Shown in pieces: positions 17,754-25,058 of a DNA stretch of 64,000 bases (position 1 is its first letter; each line of letters opens with the position of its first letter). The stretch covers positions 40,024-104,023 of the forward strand of contig PGXB01000008.1 in assembly GCA_002838945.1 (NCBI GenBank), in the 5' to 3' direction. The notes below the pieces were generated by a model. That model did not search any database and was not told where the DNA came from. It saw nothing but the letters and a program-made list of their open reading frames with translations. This stretch comes from a candidate division Zixibacteria bacterium HGW-Zixibacteria-1 (GTDB lineage: Bacteria > Zixibacteria > MSB-5A5 > GN15 > PGXB01). Made by a program: the position numbers and the translations under genes.

Positions 17754-18977
17754 ATGTCTGAACCAAGAATTATTACCGGAATTGATATTGGAACTGCCAA
17801 TATAAGAACGCTTATAACCGAGGTTTCGGAAGATGGTCGACCGACATTTCTCGGATACGGAACCGCGCCCGCGGCAGGACTGAGACGGGGCGTGGTGATA
17901 AATATGGAAAAGACGGTTCAGTCGATTTCGAAGTCGGTTGAGGAAGCGGAAATCATGGCATCGGCACATCTTGACTCCACGGTCGCCGGTATCGCCGGCG
18001 ATCATATCCGGTCGATCAACAGCCATGGTGTTATTGCTGTTTCGCGTTCCGACAATGAAATCGGCGAACGGGATGTAAACAAGGCCATCGAGGCGGCCGG
18101 CGCCATTGCCATACCGGCCGATCGCGAAATCGTGCATGTCCTGCCGCAGGAATACACGATCGATGAACAGTCCGGCATAAAGAATCCGATCGGCATGACC
18201 GGAGTCAGGCTCGAGGTCGAGGTGCATATAGTAACGGCGGCGATAACCTCGGCCAAAAATATCTACCGCTCCCTGGAACGATGCGAAATCGGGGTCGAGC
18301 ATCTTGTCCTGCAGTCGCTGGCCGCGTCCTATGCCGCGATCAACGACAGCGAGGCGGATATGGGTGTAGTTCTGATCGATATCGGAGGTGATCTTACCGA
18401 TGTTGCCGTCTTCTATGACGGCTCCATCAGGCATACCGGCGTTGTGCCTCTTGGCGGGAAAAATGTCACCAATGATATTGCCATCGGATTAAGAACATCG
18501 GTCGACCAGGCGGAACATCTGAAGACCGGCTATGGTTCGGCGCTGACTTCGCTGGTTGATGCCGACGATATGATGGAAGTCCCCGGCATGATGGGACGCA
18601 AATCCCGAACCTTATCCCGAAATGTGCTGGCCTCGATCATCGAACCCCGAATGGAGGAAATCATTTCGCTGGCGGCGCGGGAAATCAAGAAGGCCAATTC
18701 GCCCGACACTCTGGCGGCCGGGGTCATCCTTACGGGGGGCGGCGCGATGCTTCCCGGAACGGTGGAACTGGCCGAGCAGATACTCGATATGCCGGTCAAG
18801 CTCGGCGTTCCTGCGGGAATCGAAGATCTCCCGGAAACGATGAAGCGGCCTGATTATGCCACGGTTCTTGGTCTGGTAAATTTCGGCTTCAAACACGGCC
18901 CGGGCGTGGAGGTCAAAAAAGGCGGCCTCAAGGGCCTGTTTAGGAAATTTGAAAAATGGATCTCGAATAATTTTTAA
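17754..18977 (+). CDS. ftsA: FtsA, actin-like membrane anchor for FtsZ
   Basis: 407 residues. Actin-fold motifs: phosphate 1 GIDIGTANIRTL, SHA-domain region typical of FtsA (EIVHVLPQEYTID), phosphate 2 VLIDIGGDLTDVAVF, adenosine motif GVILTGGGAMLPG. The last 15 residues (GLFRKFEKWISNNF) form the amphipathic membrane-targeting helix. It starts two bases after ftsQ and ends 21 bases before ftsZ. Confidence 0.96.
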   Translation: MSEPRIITGIDIGTANIRTLITEVSEDGRPTFLGYGTAPAAGLRRGVVINMEKTVQSISKSVEEAEIMASAHLDSTVAGIAGDHIRSINSHGVIAVSRSDNEIGERDVNKAIEAAGAIAIPADREIVHVLPQEYTIDEQSGIKNPIGMTGVRLEVEVHIVTAAITSAKNIYRSLERCEIGVEHLVLQSLAASYAAINDSEADMGVVLIDIGGDLTDVAVFYDGSIRHTGVVPLGGKNVTNDIAIGLRTSVDQAEHLKTGYGSALTSLVDADDMMEVPGMMGRKSRTLSRNVLASIIEPRMEEIISLAAREIKKANSPDTLAAGVILTGGGAMLPGTVELAEQILDMPVKLGVPAGIEDLPETMKRPDYATVLGLVNFGFKHGPGVEVKKGGLKGLFRKFEKWISNNF

Positions 18978-18998
18978 ATAAATCATGGAGGAAATACA

Positions 18999-20165
18999 AT
19001 GAGTGAAGGGAAACTTCGTTTTGAGTTGGCCGATGATGTCGACAGCCCGGCCAACATCAAGGTGGTCGGCGTGGGCGGCGCCGGCGGTAATGCCGTCAAC
19101 AGGATGATCGAAGCAGGGTTGTCGGGCGTGCAATTTATTGCCATCAATACCGACATTCAAGTGCTCGACCGCAACCAGGCCGGCAAGAAAATTCAAATCG
19201 GCAAAAGACTGACCAAAGGACTTGGGGCCGGGGCCAATCCCGAAGTCGGCCGCAAGGCCATTGAAGAGGACCGCGAGGAAGTCGGTGCGTTGCTCGAAGG
19301 CGCCGATATGGTTTTCATCACCTGCGGTCTGGGCGGCGGGACCGGCACCGGTGCCGCTCCGGTTGTAGCCGAGATTGCGCGGGAAAAAGGCGCCCTGACC
19401 GTCGCCATCATTACCAAGCCGTTTAATTTCGAGGGCAACAAACGGATGCAAAAAGCGGAGTTCGGCCTCAAAGAACTGAAGGATAGAGCCGATTCGCTTA
19501 TCATTATTCCCAACGAACGACTGCTTTCGGTCGTGGACAAATCAACCCGCTTGACCGAAGCCTTCGCTTTTGCCGATGAAATTTTGCATCAGGCAACCAA
19601 GGGTATCTCGGATCTTATTGCGGTCCCGGGACTGGTCAACTGCGATTTTGCCGATGTCAAGACGGTTATGCTCGAGCGCGGTGATGCTCTGATGGGAACC
19701 GGAATTGCATCCGGCGAAGATCGCGCCGAACAGGCCGCCAGGCAGGCTATCTCATCGCCATTGCTGGAAGATATCTCGATGTCGGGAGCCGCCGGGGTGC
19801 TGATCAATATTACCGGTGGCGAGGATATGTCGCTCAACGATGTCAACCAGGCGACCACAATTATCAATCAGGCGGCAGGGGAGGATGCCAACATAATTTT
19901 CGGAGCCGTTATTGATCCGAGTTTTAAGGATCAGATCAGGGTGACGGTTATCGCCACCGGTTTCGGCTCTCGCTACGAAATGTCGACTGAAGATGAAGAA
20001 CCGATTGCCAAAGCTGAGCCCGGCAAGGTGATGTCATTGTTCCCGGAACAGCCGACGGTTTTTCCGGTCAGAAAAGTGGCCGGCGGTAATGGGCGGGGTC
20101 GCATACCCGCCTTCCAGAGCGAGAATACCAAGATTCCCGCATATATCAGAAGATTGGATGATTAA
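18999..20165 (+). CDS. ftsZ: FtsZ, tubulin-like division GTPase
   Basis: 388 residues, polymerises at mid-cell into the Z-ring. GTP-binding signature [19 protein letters not shown]-terminal [17 protein letters not shown]7 synergy loop region [11 protein letters not shown], a short variable linker, and the C-terminal conserved peptide [10 protein letters not shown] that binds FtsA. GGAGG (18987-18991) precedes the ATG by seven bases, the strongest ribosome-binding site in the operon, which fits the high FtsZ demand. It is the last gene of the cluster. Confidence 0.98.
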   Translation: MSEGKLRFELADDVDSPANIKVVGVGGAGGNAVNRMIEAGLSGVQFIAINTDIQVLDRNQAGKKIQIGKRLTKGLGAGANPEVGRKAIEEDREEVGALLEGADMVFITCGLGGGTGTGAAPVVAEIAREKGALTVAIITKPFNFEGNKRMQKAEFGLKELKDRADSLIIIPNERLLSVVDKSTRLTEAFAFADEILHQATKGISDLIAVPGLVNCDFADVKTVMLERGDALMGTGIASGEDRAEQAARQAISSPLLEDISMSGAAGVLINITGGEDMSLNDVNQATTIINQAAGEDANIIFGAVIDPSFKDQIRVTVIATGFGSRYEMSTEDEEPIAKAEPGKVMSLFPEQPTVFPVRKVAGGNGRGRIPAFQSENTKIPAYIRRLDD

Positions 20166-20197
20166 TAAATAAGGTTTTCACTCGGTTCCTCCACAAT

Positions 20198-20233
20198 GGG
20201 GCCGCCGGCTCAGTTACCCGGCCGGCGGTCCCC
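20198..20233 (+). terminator. Probable terminator hairpin after ftsZ
   Basis: GGGG plus CCGCCGGC (20198-20209) pairs with GCCGGCGG and CCCC (20221-20233) around an 11-base loop, with one bulged T. The stem is 12 bp and very G/C-rich. No clean T-run follows (AATTATCC), so it may act with Rho or as an mRNA 3' stabiliser. It lies 33 bases past the ftsZ stop and marks the probable end of the dcw operon. Confidence 0.55.
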
Positions 20234-20341
20234 CAATTATCCTATATTTAATAGGCTATCTCCCATAATTTATAATTTTACCAGCAGGCCGAAGACGGTC
20301 TTAACTGCAATTGAGATAACTACTTACGTTTTATGTCCAGT

Positions 20342-20357
20342 CGGTATGCCGCTTGCG
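20342..20357 (+). promoter_or_regulatory. Candidate sigma-54 (-24/-12) promoter of the flagellin gene
   Basis: The sequence CGGTAT, five bases, then TTGCG has the invariant GG and GC dinucleotides ten bases apart required by sigma-54, with 7 of 11 consensus positions matched (TGGCAC-N5-TTGCW). Transcription would start near 20368, about 37 bases before the flagellin ATG. No TTGACA-type promoter is visible in the same gap. A sigma-54 activator of the NtrC family is encoded at 37304-38716. Confidence 0.45.
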
Positions 20358-20404
20358 AATATTTAATTGTAGTTGTATTTATCATCTTTTGATAAGGATG
20401 AGTT

Positions 20405-21175
20405 ATGACCTTTTCTTTGAATAACAACTTGTCGGACAGCGGAATCATTCGCGGCCTGAATCAGTCTTTTCAGCTGCTGTATAAATCGGCCGAAAAGCTT
20501 GCAACGGGATTGCGGATCAACAGTGCCGCCGATGATCCGGCCGGGCTGGTTATTTCCGAAAGGATGCGGGCCCGCATTGCCTCGCTAAATCAGGAAATTG
20601 AAAATGTCAGTCTGCAAATCAGAAAATACGAAACCGCCTCATCCCACTCCCTGCAACTGCGAAGCATGTTGACCGAGATGCGTTCGGTTGCTGCGGCGGC
20701 AGCCAATGAAGGATTCAACAGCGAAGCCATGCAGAACGCTTATCAGGCTGAAGCTAACCGATTGGTCGAATCATATAATTTTGTCGTACAAAATGCCGCT
20801 TTCGGAGAGCAGAAACTTTTGGATGGGTCGGACGGCTCACTGGCGAATATTCAGACACTGGAGCCGTTTGATTTATCGACCGCCGAGTCGGCCGATGCGG
20901 CGATGGAAGCCATCGATAATCAGACTTCGCGTCTCGACAGCATCATTGCCGATATCGGCGCCTCCCAGAAAAACGATCTGGAAAGCCGCCTGACCGGCCT
21001 GCGCGTCGAGGCCGAAAACCTGACCGCGGCCGAATCTCAGATACGCGACACCGATTTTATGCTTGAATTCACCAATTTTATCAGGAATCAAATGATGGTG
21101 CGGGTTTCGGTATCGCTTCTGGCCCACAGCTTCCTGACCCCGCAATCGGTCCTGGCGCTGGTAGCAGAGAAGTAG
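20405..21175 (+). CDS. Flagellin-like protein (small, D0/D1 core)
   Basis: 256 residues with the flagellin N-terminal domain: KSAEKLATGLRINSAADDPA then GLVISERMRARI (residues about 28-60). The C-terminal part has the paired helix ending in QIRDTDFMLEFTNFIRNQMM and SLLAHSFLTPQSVLALV, matching the flagellin C-terminus. The centre is very short, so the variable D2/D3 domains are missing, as in minimal flagellins. No other flagellar gene lies in the window; it is a solitary unit between ftsZ and a strong terminator. AAGGATGAG lies before the ATG. It could be filament flagellin or a specialised hook-filament-like protein. Confidence 0.85.
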   Translation: MTFSLNNNLSDSGIIRGLNQSFQLLYKSAEKLATGLRINSAADDPAGLVISERMRARIASLNQEIENVSLQIRKYETASSHSLQLRSMLTEMRSVAAAAANEGFNSEAMQNAYQAEANRLVESYNFVVQNAAFGEQKLLDGSDGSLANIQTLEPFDLSTAESADAAMEAIDNQTSRLDSIIADIGASQKNDLESRLTGLRVEAENLTAAESQIRDTDFMLEFTNFIRNQMMVRVSVSLLAHSFLTPQSVLALVAEK

Positions 21176-21231
21176 CTATCGGTCATGAAGGAATTTAAAT
21201 AATTCAAGAAATTTCGGAGTTTGTATTATCG

Positions 21232-21269
21232 GTGATGTCGAGCATAACACTCGACATCACGCTTTTTTT
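21232..21269 (+). terminator. Rho-independent terminator of the flagellin gene
   Basis: Perfect 11-bp stem GTGATGTCGAG (21232-21242) and CTCGACATCAC (21250-21260), seven-base loop, then GC and seven T. A textbook intrinsic terminator 57 bases past the stop codon. Confidence 0.9.
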
Positions 21270-21304
21270 GTTTTATATATCAACCTGCCGAAATTATTCC
21301 TCAA

Positions 21305-21913
21305 TTATTTCCGCAATGGCTGACCGCAGCCCAAAACCCAATCTTCGCATTCACACGGGGGATTCCCATTTTTGTACAAGTAATTAATGAGCTGGGTTAC
21401 ATCCAGAATATTAATCATGCAATTACAGTCGGCATCTCCGGAACAAAGCGCATAAGGTCTAGGTGCTGATCCACCCTTGTAGAGATAATTGATCAGGAAA
21501 GATACATCCAGAATATTGATCGAACCGCTGGCATCGGCGTCCCCCGGGCGGCAATCACAGAAGAATTGCCAGAATCCGGATCGAACCAGATAAACCGCAG
21601 CGCTGTCGAATCCAATAGCGGACTGACCGACAGTCCCATTCAGCAGATATTGCTCGGAAATACCGGAAGTCGCACCGCTCCCAATGACCTGCCAGCTGAT
21701 CGTATCGCCGGGCGACAGGAATATGGCTTGAATCGGCGTCACTTCCGGGGAGGATTCCATCTTATCAGTCGCGGCGCCTTCTTGCAGATTTTCGATATCT
21801 GTTGGCATGCCCTGATCATTTATTTCGTCGGAACTGTGAATCGTTGAAATCATTAAAAGAAATATTGTCAGCAAGCCAAATATGTTTTGAATAATCACTT
21901 TTTTTACAGACAT
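21305..21913 (-). CDS. Secreted protein with C-terminal dockerin-like repeats
   Basis: 202 residues. ATG 21913 is chosen over an in-frame TTG at 21931. A signal peptide (NIFGLLTIFLLMISTIHS) leads into a short acidic linker and a region of unknown function with SPGDTISWQVIGSG. The last 75 residues hold two repeats with GDADASGSINILDVSFLIN and GDADCNCMINILDVTQLIN. These resemble dockerin type I calcium-binding loops (D-x-D/N-x-D/S-G-x-I-N-I-L-D). The same repeat type ends the metallopeptidase at 46344-48647. Function in this lineage is not known; in clostridia such repeats bind cohesins, but none is seen here. Follows the HSH-repeat gene by seven bases. Confidence 0.75.
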   Translation of the reverse strand: MSVKKVIIQNIFGLLTIFLLMISTIHSSDEINDQGMPTDIENLQEGAATDKMESSPEVTPIQAIFLSPGDTISWQVIGSGATSGISEQYLLNGTVGQSAIGFDSAAVYLVRSGFWQFFCDCRPGDADASGSINILDVSFLINYLYKGGSAPRPYALCSGDADCNCMINILDVTQLINYLYKNGNPPCECEDWVLGCGQPLRK

Positions 21914-21920
21914 AATGGCA

Positions 21921-23273
21921 TCACTCCACAAACAGGTTGTAGCTTATCCGCCCGCCACTTCCGCCTTCTTCTCGAATCTCAATAGTACGCTCCCCTGATC
22001 CGGTGATGTATGAGCTTAAATCCAAACCGCCGCTGGCAAAAGTGCCGTCAAAAGGACCCGCGACAGGTGATCCGTCAATATAGACATAAATATTAGAAGG
22101 AAGAGTGCCTGCGGCAACACCGATTGCTTCCAGGCCGGCGCCGGTTGAAGATGCCGAGCCCGTGAAAGAGTGTGAGTGAGTAATATTATCGGCCGCTGTT
22201 GTCCCTGAATATGAGTGACTATGCGAAGGGCTGGCACTGCTTATGGATAAGGAGTGGCTGTGATTGCCTCCGGCATTGTTGATGGTCAAGGTATGATTAT
22301 GACTACCCAAGGCACCATTTATGGTCAGCGGATGTGTATGATTACTTGAATCGGGACTGACCGAACCATAGACTACTTGATCATATCCGCCATTATCGAT
22401 CAAGACATCACCAAGCGCTGCCAGATAATTCCCTGAATGAACGCCAAAAAAATAGAAATTATGATGGTGAGCGCCGCTTTTGGACATTGAATATGAATGG
22501 CCATGATTGAGATCGACAGATCCCATGCTATAGCCATGAGAATGCGACAGATTGTAGTCTCCGATTGATCCGGTATGCGTATGGGCGGCACTGGTGGTTC
22601 CACTGGTTCCAGAATAAGAATGTGTATGGGAAACCGAAGAAGAAACCACTGTGCCCGAGATATCGTGTGAGTGGGCATTAATACCGTCATGAGTGTGATA
22701 AGAAAGAGGTCCCTGATATCCACTGCCGTATAAATATAAGGTGACAGTTGGATTGGCCGTTCTTGCCACGAAAGGCACAACTGTTATGGAGTTGGGATTT
22801 ATATCCATTATCTGATGATATAAATCACGGCTCTGGATCACGCGTTCTGAGACCACTGAATAGGCCGCCGTGTCCGCTGCATTTGCACTTTGCGCCTTCA
22901 GAGAACTGAATGCAAAAGATGTGCTGGATAAATCGGTCAGGATTTCCGAATCCATCCCGATTATTATCCCGAGCCTGAGTTTGCCATGATCGCCAAGTGT
23001 TCCCGGAAGGGGATTGGATGAACCCAGATAGTGATTGAATAACCCGTCTTTTACCTGGATCGGCAGATAGCCGTCGGACGACCATATCTCATTATCCAGG
23101 GAGTCGATAATTCGGAATTTTATTGAGTAAATATTGTCAGCCACCGGCTTGCCGGTCAGGTCAGTTAAGCGGCCCTGGTAGCTGATTGTGTGTGGAATTT
23201 GTGCTGAGACAGCAGTTGTCAGCACGAACAGGACAATGATAGAGCATAGTGACAATAGCCAAATGCGCTTCAT
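21921..23273 (-). CDS. Secreted protein with histidine-rich HSH/HTH repeats
   Basis: 450 residues with signal peptide (MKRIWLLSLCSIIVLFVL, then TTAVSAQ). ATG 23273 is chosen because GGGGGA lies just upstream; ATG 23285 has no ribosome-binding site. Residues about 28-140 look like the beta-rich domain found in proteins beginning with ISYQGRLTDLTGKPV. The middle (about residues 195-395) holds around fifteen short His-x-His units such as SHTHSYSG, AHTHTG, LSHSHGYS, SHNHTLT and GNHSHSLS at 10-20 residue spacing, reminiscent of phage tail-fibre/collar segments where H-x-H pairs bind metal ions along a trimeric needle. The C-terminus is a beta-rich Gly/Ser domain. A trimeric metal-binding surface fibre is possible; no T9SS tail is present. 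Confidence 0.75.
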   Translation of the reverse strand: MKRIWLLSLCSIIVLFVLTTAVSAQIPHTISYQGRLTDLTGKPVADNIYSIKFRIIDSLDNEIWSSDGYLPIQVKDGLFNHYLGSSNPLPGTLGDHGKLRLGIIIGMDSEILTDLSSTSFAFSSLKAQSANAADTAAYSVVSERVIQSRDLYHQIMDINPNSITVVPFVARTANPTVTLYLYGSGYQGPLSYHTHDGINAHSHDISGTVVSSSVSHTHSYSGTSGTTSAAHTHTGSIGDYNLSHSHGYSMGSVDLNHGHSYSMSKSGAHHHNFYFFGVHSGNYLAALGDVLIDNGGYDQVVYGSVSPDSSNHTHPLTINGALGSHNHTLTINNAGGNHSHSLSISSASPSHSHSYSGTTAADNITHSHSFTGSASSTGAGLEAIGVAAGTLPSNIYVYIDGSPVAGPFDGTFASGGLDLSSYITGSGERTIEIREEGGSGGRISYNLFVE

Positions 23274-23472
23274 AGGTCCCCCCATGTAAAAGGTTAGAAG
23301 TAACGCAGTTTATTAGACTACGATGTAGTATTTTGACTCAGATATGTTGACGAATCTAATTGTGCAATCTTCCGACCTTAGAAATACGATTTTCTAAAAT
23401 GAAATTTTAAGGGTTGTGCTCAAAACCCGTCCAATTATACTAAATGGCAACTTGAAAGTCAATATATCGTAA

Positions 23473-23505
23473 TTAAAAAAACCGCCCGTTGTTAAGGGCG
23501 GTTTT
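23473..23505 (-). terminator. Intrinsic terminator of rpmB
   Basis: Inverted repeat AAAACCGCCC (23478-23487) and GGGCGGTTTT (23496-23505), eight-base loop. On the minus strand it is followed by seven T, 27 bases beyond the rpmB stop codon. The plus side also ends in T, so it could work in both directions. Confidence 0.85.
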
Positions 23506-23532
23506 GAATTTTGATCGAAATTGTAAACGATC

Positions 23533-23766
23533 TCAGACGGTCGGCTGGGCACCCTCCGGGCGCGCTTTCTTATGGCGGGTCACTTTGAGGACCTTGCCCG
23601 CTTTGAGACAGGAAGTGCAAACTCTGATCTTTTTCACCGTTCCGTCAACATTAGCCCGGACATTCTGAAGGTTCGGATTCCAGCGCCGTTTCGTTATATT
23701 ATGTGCGTGCGAAATCGCATTTCCGAATACAGGCTTTTTCCCGCATATTTCACAAACTTTAGCCAT
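23533..23766 (-). CDS. rpmB: Large ribosomal subunit protein L28 (bL28)
   Basis: 77 residues, starts [20 protein letters not shown], with [12 protein letters not shown] and a second cysteine pair ([12 protein letters not shown]). The two Cys-x-x-Cys pairs are the zinc-binding form of L28. GGGAG precedes the start. It stands alone between two strong signals, as rpmB often does when separate from rpmG. Confidence 0.96.
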   Translation of the reverse strand: MAKVCEICGKKPVFGNAISHAHNITKRRWNPNLQNVRANVDGTVKKIRVCTSCLKAGKVLKVTRHKKARPEGAQPTV

Positions 23767-23902
23767 ATCTTCTATCTCCCAAAAAATTTAGACAATCATA
23801 ATAATAAAAATACCCGAAAAAGCAAGCATATATTTGATTCTTATTTAAGAAATATCGGTAAAATCATCAAAAAAATGCCCATTTCCGGAACGTGGCATCA
23901 AT

Positions 23903-23931
23903 AATTTAATAGTAACGCAGTTTGAAATCAA
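23903..23931 (-). promoter_or_regulatory. Possible rpmB promoter
   Basis: On the minus strand TTGATT (23926-23931), 17 bases, then TAAATT (23903-23908). It would give a leader of about 130 bases for rpmB. It sits back to back with the promoter at 23933. Confidence 0.35.
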
Positions 23932-23932
23932 C

Positions 23933-23960
23933 TTGACAAGATGGCTATTATTGTTAAATT
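23933..23960 (+). promoter_or_regulatory. Promoter of the DUF3467 cassette
   Basis: TTGACA (23933-23938), 16-base spacer, TAAATT (23955-23960) followed by A. Predicted start near 23967 places the promoter just upstream of the ATG at 23995, and rules out the longer in-frame start at 23941. Confidence 0.65.
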
Positions 23961-23994
23961 AATTAAGGCTAATCAAAACTCATTGAGGTATAAC

Positions 23995-24318
23995 ATGATA
24001 AAAAAAGAAAAAGATGAAACCATCGAAATTAAAACAGGCTCACTTGAAAATTTGGCGAGAATCTATTCAAATTCCGTAAAATTATCTGTTTCTCTATATG
24101 ATTTCCAATTAATATTTGGAAATTCAGCTCTTGATTCGCTTTCTGAAAATCAACAGATAGTAGTTCAGCCACAAATCTTAATTCACATGAGCCCGCAGCA
24201 TTTTAAAGCAATGATGGAGATTTTAAATAGCCATCTAAAAAAGTATGAAGAAACGTTTGGAGAGATTCATATTCCTCAAGATTCGCCAGCAAAAGAGAAA
24301 AAGGCTCAAAAAAATTGA
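23995..24318 (+). CDS. DUF3467 family protein
   Basis: 107 residues, no signal peptide or membrane segment. Residues about 30-95 match the DUF3467 pattern: FQLIFGNSALDS, then HMSPQHFKAMMEILNSHLKK and YEETFGEIHIP, the family's typical (A/M)SPQHxKxxxxxLxxxxxxYExxFGxI end. GAGG (23985-23988) precedes ATG 23995 by six bases. Function of DUF3467 is not known; such genes often sit beside predicted nuclease or toxin genes. A/T-rich composition differs from the flanking rpmB and serS. Confidence 0.75.
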   Translation: MIKKEKDETIEIKTGSLENLARIYSNSVKLSVSLYDFQLIFGNSALDSLSENQQIVVQPQILIHMSPQHFKAMMEILNSHLKKYEETFGEIHIPQDSPAKEKKAQKN

Positions 24319-24665
24319 CAATAAAAAAGCCTAAAATAATCTGGGGCACTCTTGATTTTAAGGGCAATTATGTAGAATTGACCGAGGATGTCCGTCAACA
24401 TATATTAAAGGGTCATTCATATATGGCCGATTTAATTGATTATGTAAAGGAGGTAATAGAATCCCCTCATGTTGTTGTTCAGTCTGTAATATATGAGGAT
24501 TCATTAATTCATAGTAGACAGGGCTATAAGAGCGAGGGAACCAGCAATATGTGGCTACATGTTCCCGTATCATATCAGGTAGGTGGAATTGGTTACGTAA
24601 CTACAGCATACACCCAGTCGACATTAAAGTCGGGCACGATAATATATTGCAAAAAGAAATTATGA
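24315..24665 (+). CDS. Small nuclease-fold-like protein (PBECR/DUF4258-type), possible toxin
   Basis: 116 residues, starting with TTG in a 4-base TTGA overlap with the DUF3467 stop. The pattern VELTEDVRQHILKGHSYM, then VKEVIESPHVVVQS, and YVTTAYTQSTLKSGTIIY resembles the family in which V-x-L-T-x-x-x-x-x-H-I-x-x-x-H-P and a later VxTAY-x-x-x-x-x-K-x-G segment form a small RelE/barnase-like RNase fold. That assignment is from pattern memory; catalytic residues are not certain (candidate His in HILKGH, Tyr/Thr in VTTAYTQS). Together with its two neighbours it forms a tightly overlapping A/T-rich cassette, as expected for a toxin-antitoxin-like module. Confidence 0.6.
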   Translation: MTIKKPKIIWGTLDFKGNYVELTEDVRQHILKGHSYMADLIDYVKEVIESPHVVVQSVIYEDSLIHSRQGYKSEGTSNMWLHVPVSYQVGGIGYVTTAYTQSTLKSGTIIYCKKKL

Positions 24666-24898
24666 ACGCGCAATATACATATGATTATGACAAAAGGGCA
24701 GACGTTTTATATGCCTTTATTGATAATTTCCGTGGAGAGGGTATAACAGAAGAACCCTTTGAGGGAGTTTTGATACGTAGAGATAAGAAGAATTATACTA
24801 ATATAATTGGCTTTACTATACTTTATTATAAAAGACAAAAAAGGGATGGATATTTAAAAGATATTCCTTTTTTCGATTTGACGAAAATACCATTTTAA
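24662..24898 (+). CDS. DUF2283-like small protein
   Basis: 78 residues starting at ATG 24662, overlapping the previous stop by four bases. TYDYDKRADVLYAFIDN matches the DUF2283 opening (YDxxxDxLYIxF), followed by a beta-strand pair ending in NIIGFTILYYKRQ (usually xIVGIEILxxS). DUF2283 proteins are often encoded with DUF4258-type toxins as presumed antitoxins; that pairing is reproduced here. The longer frame from 24551 would lie within the preceding gene and is not used. Confidence 0.65.
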   Translation: MNAQYTYDYDKRADVLYAFIDNFRGEGITEEPFEGVLIRRDKKNYTNIIGFTILYYKRQKRDGYLKDIPFFDLTKIPF

Positions 24899-24957
24899 CA
24901 AGTAGATTTCTTCTATTTGTTTTCCAGCAATACGATACTACCAATATTTTACTTCCC

Positions 24958-24986
24958 TTGACACCCCCTTTTAAAACCGTTATTTT
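24958..24986 (+). promoter_or_regulatory. Promoter upstream of serS
   Basis: TTGACA (24958-24963), 17 bases, TATTTT (24981-24986). A second -10-like TATAAT at 24996-25001 has no matching -35. The same hexamer pair with the same spacing drives valS (42272-42300, minus). No T-box leader is visible in the 70 bases before the start. Confidence 0.6.
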
Positions 24987-25058
24987 GTAAAGTTGTATAA
25001 TGTGGCATACTTTTATAAGATGCTGATTACGTAGTACTTCGGTCATTTTGAGGAATAT

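Noticed and set aside
20166..20404. Sigma-28 flagellar promoter before the flagellin gene
   Set aside because: No TAAA-N15-GCCGATAA-like pair could be found; only the sigma-54-like element is visible.
22140..22700. Repetitive HSH-coding DNA as a CRISPR array
   Set aside because: The repeats vary in sequence and spacing and stay in one coding frame; no conserved direct repeat with unique spacers.
25002..25058. T-box or other amino-acid riboswitch before serS
   Set aside because: The leader is only about 65 bases, with no specifier-loop structure or T-box sequence.
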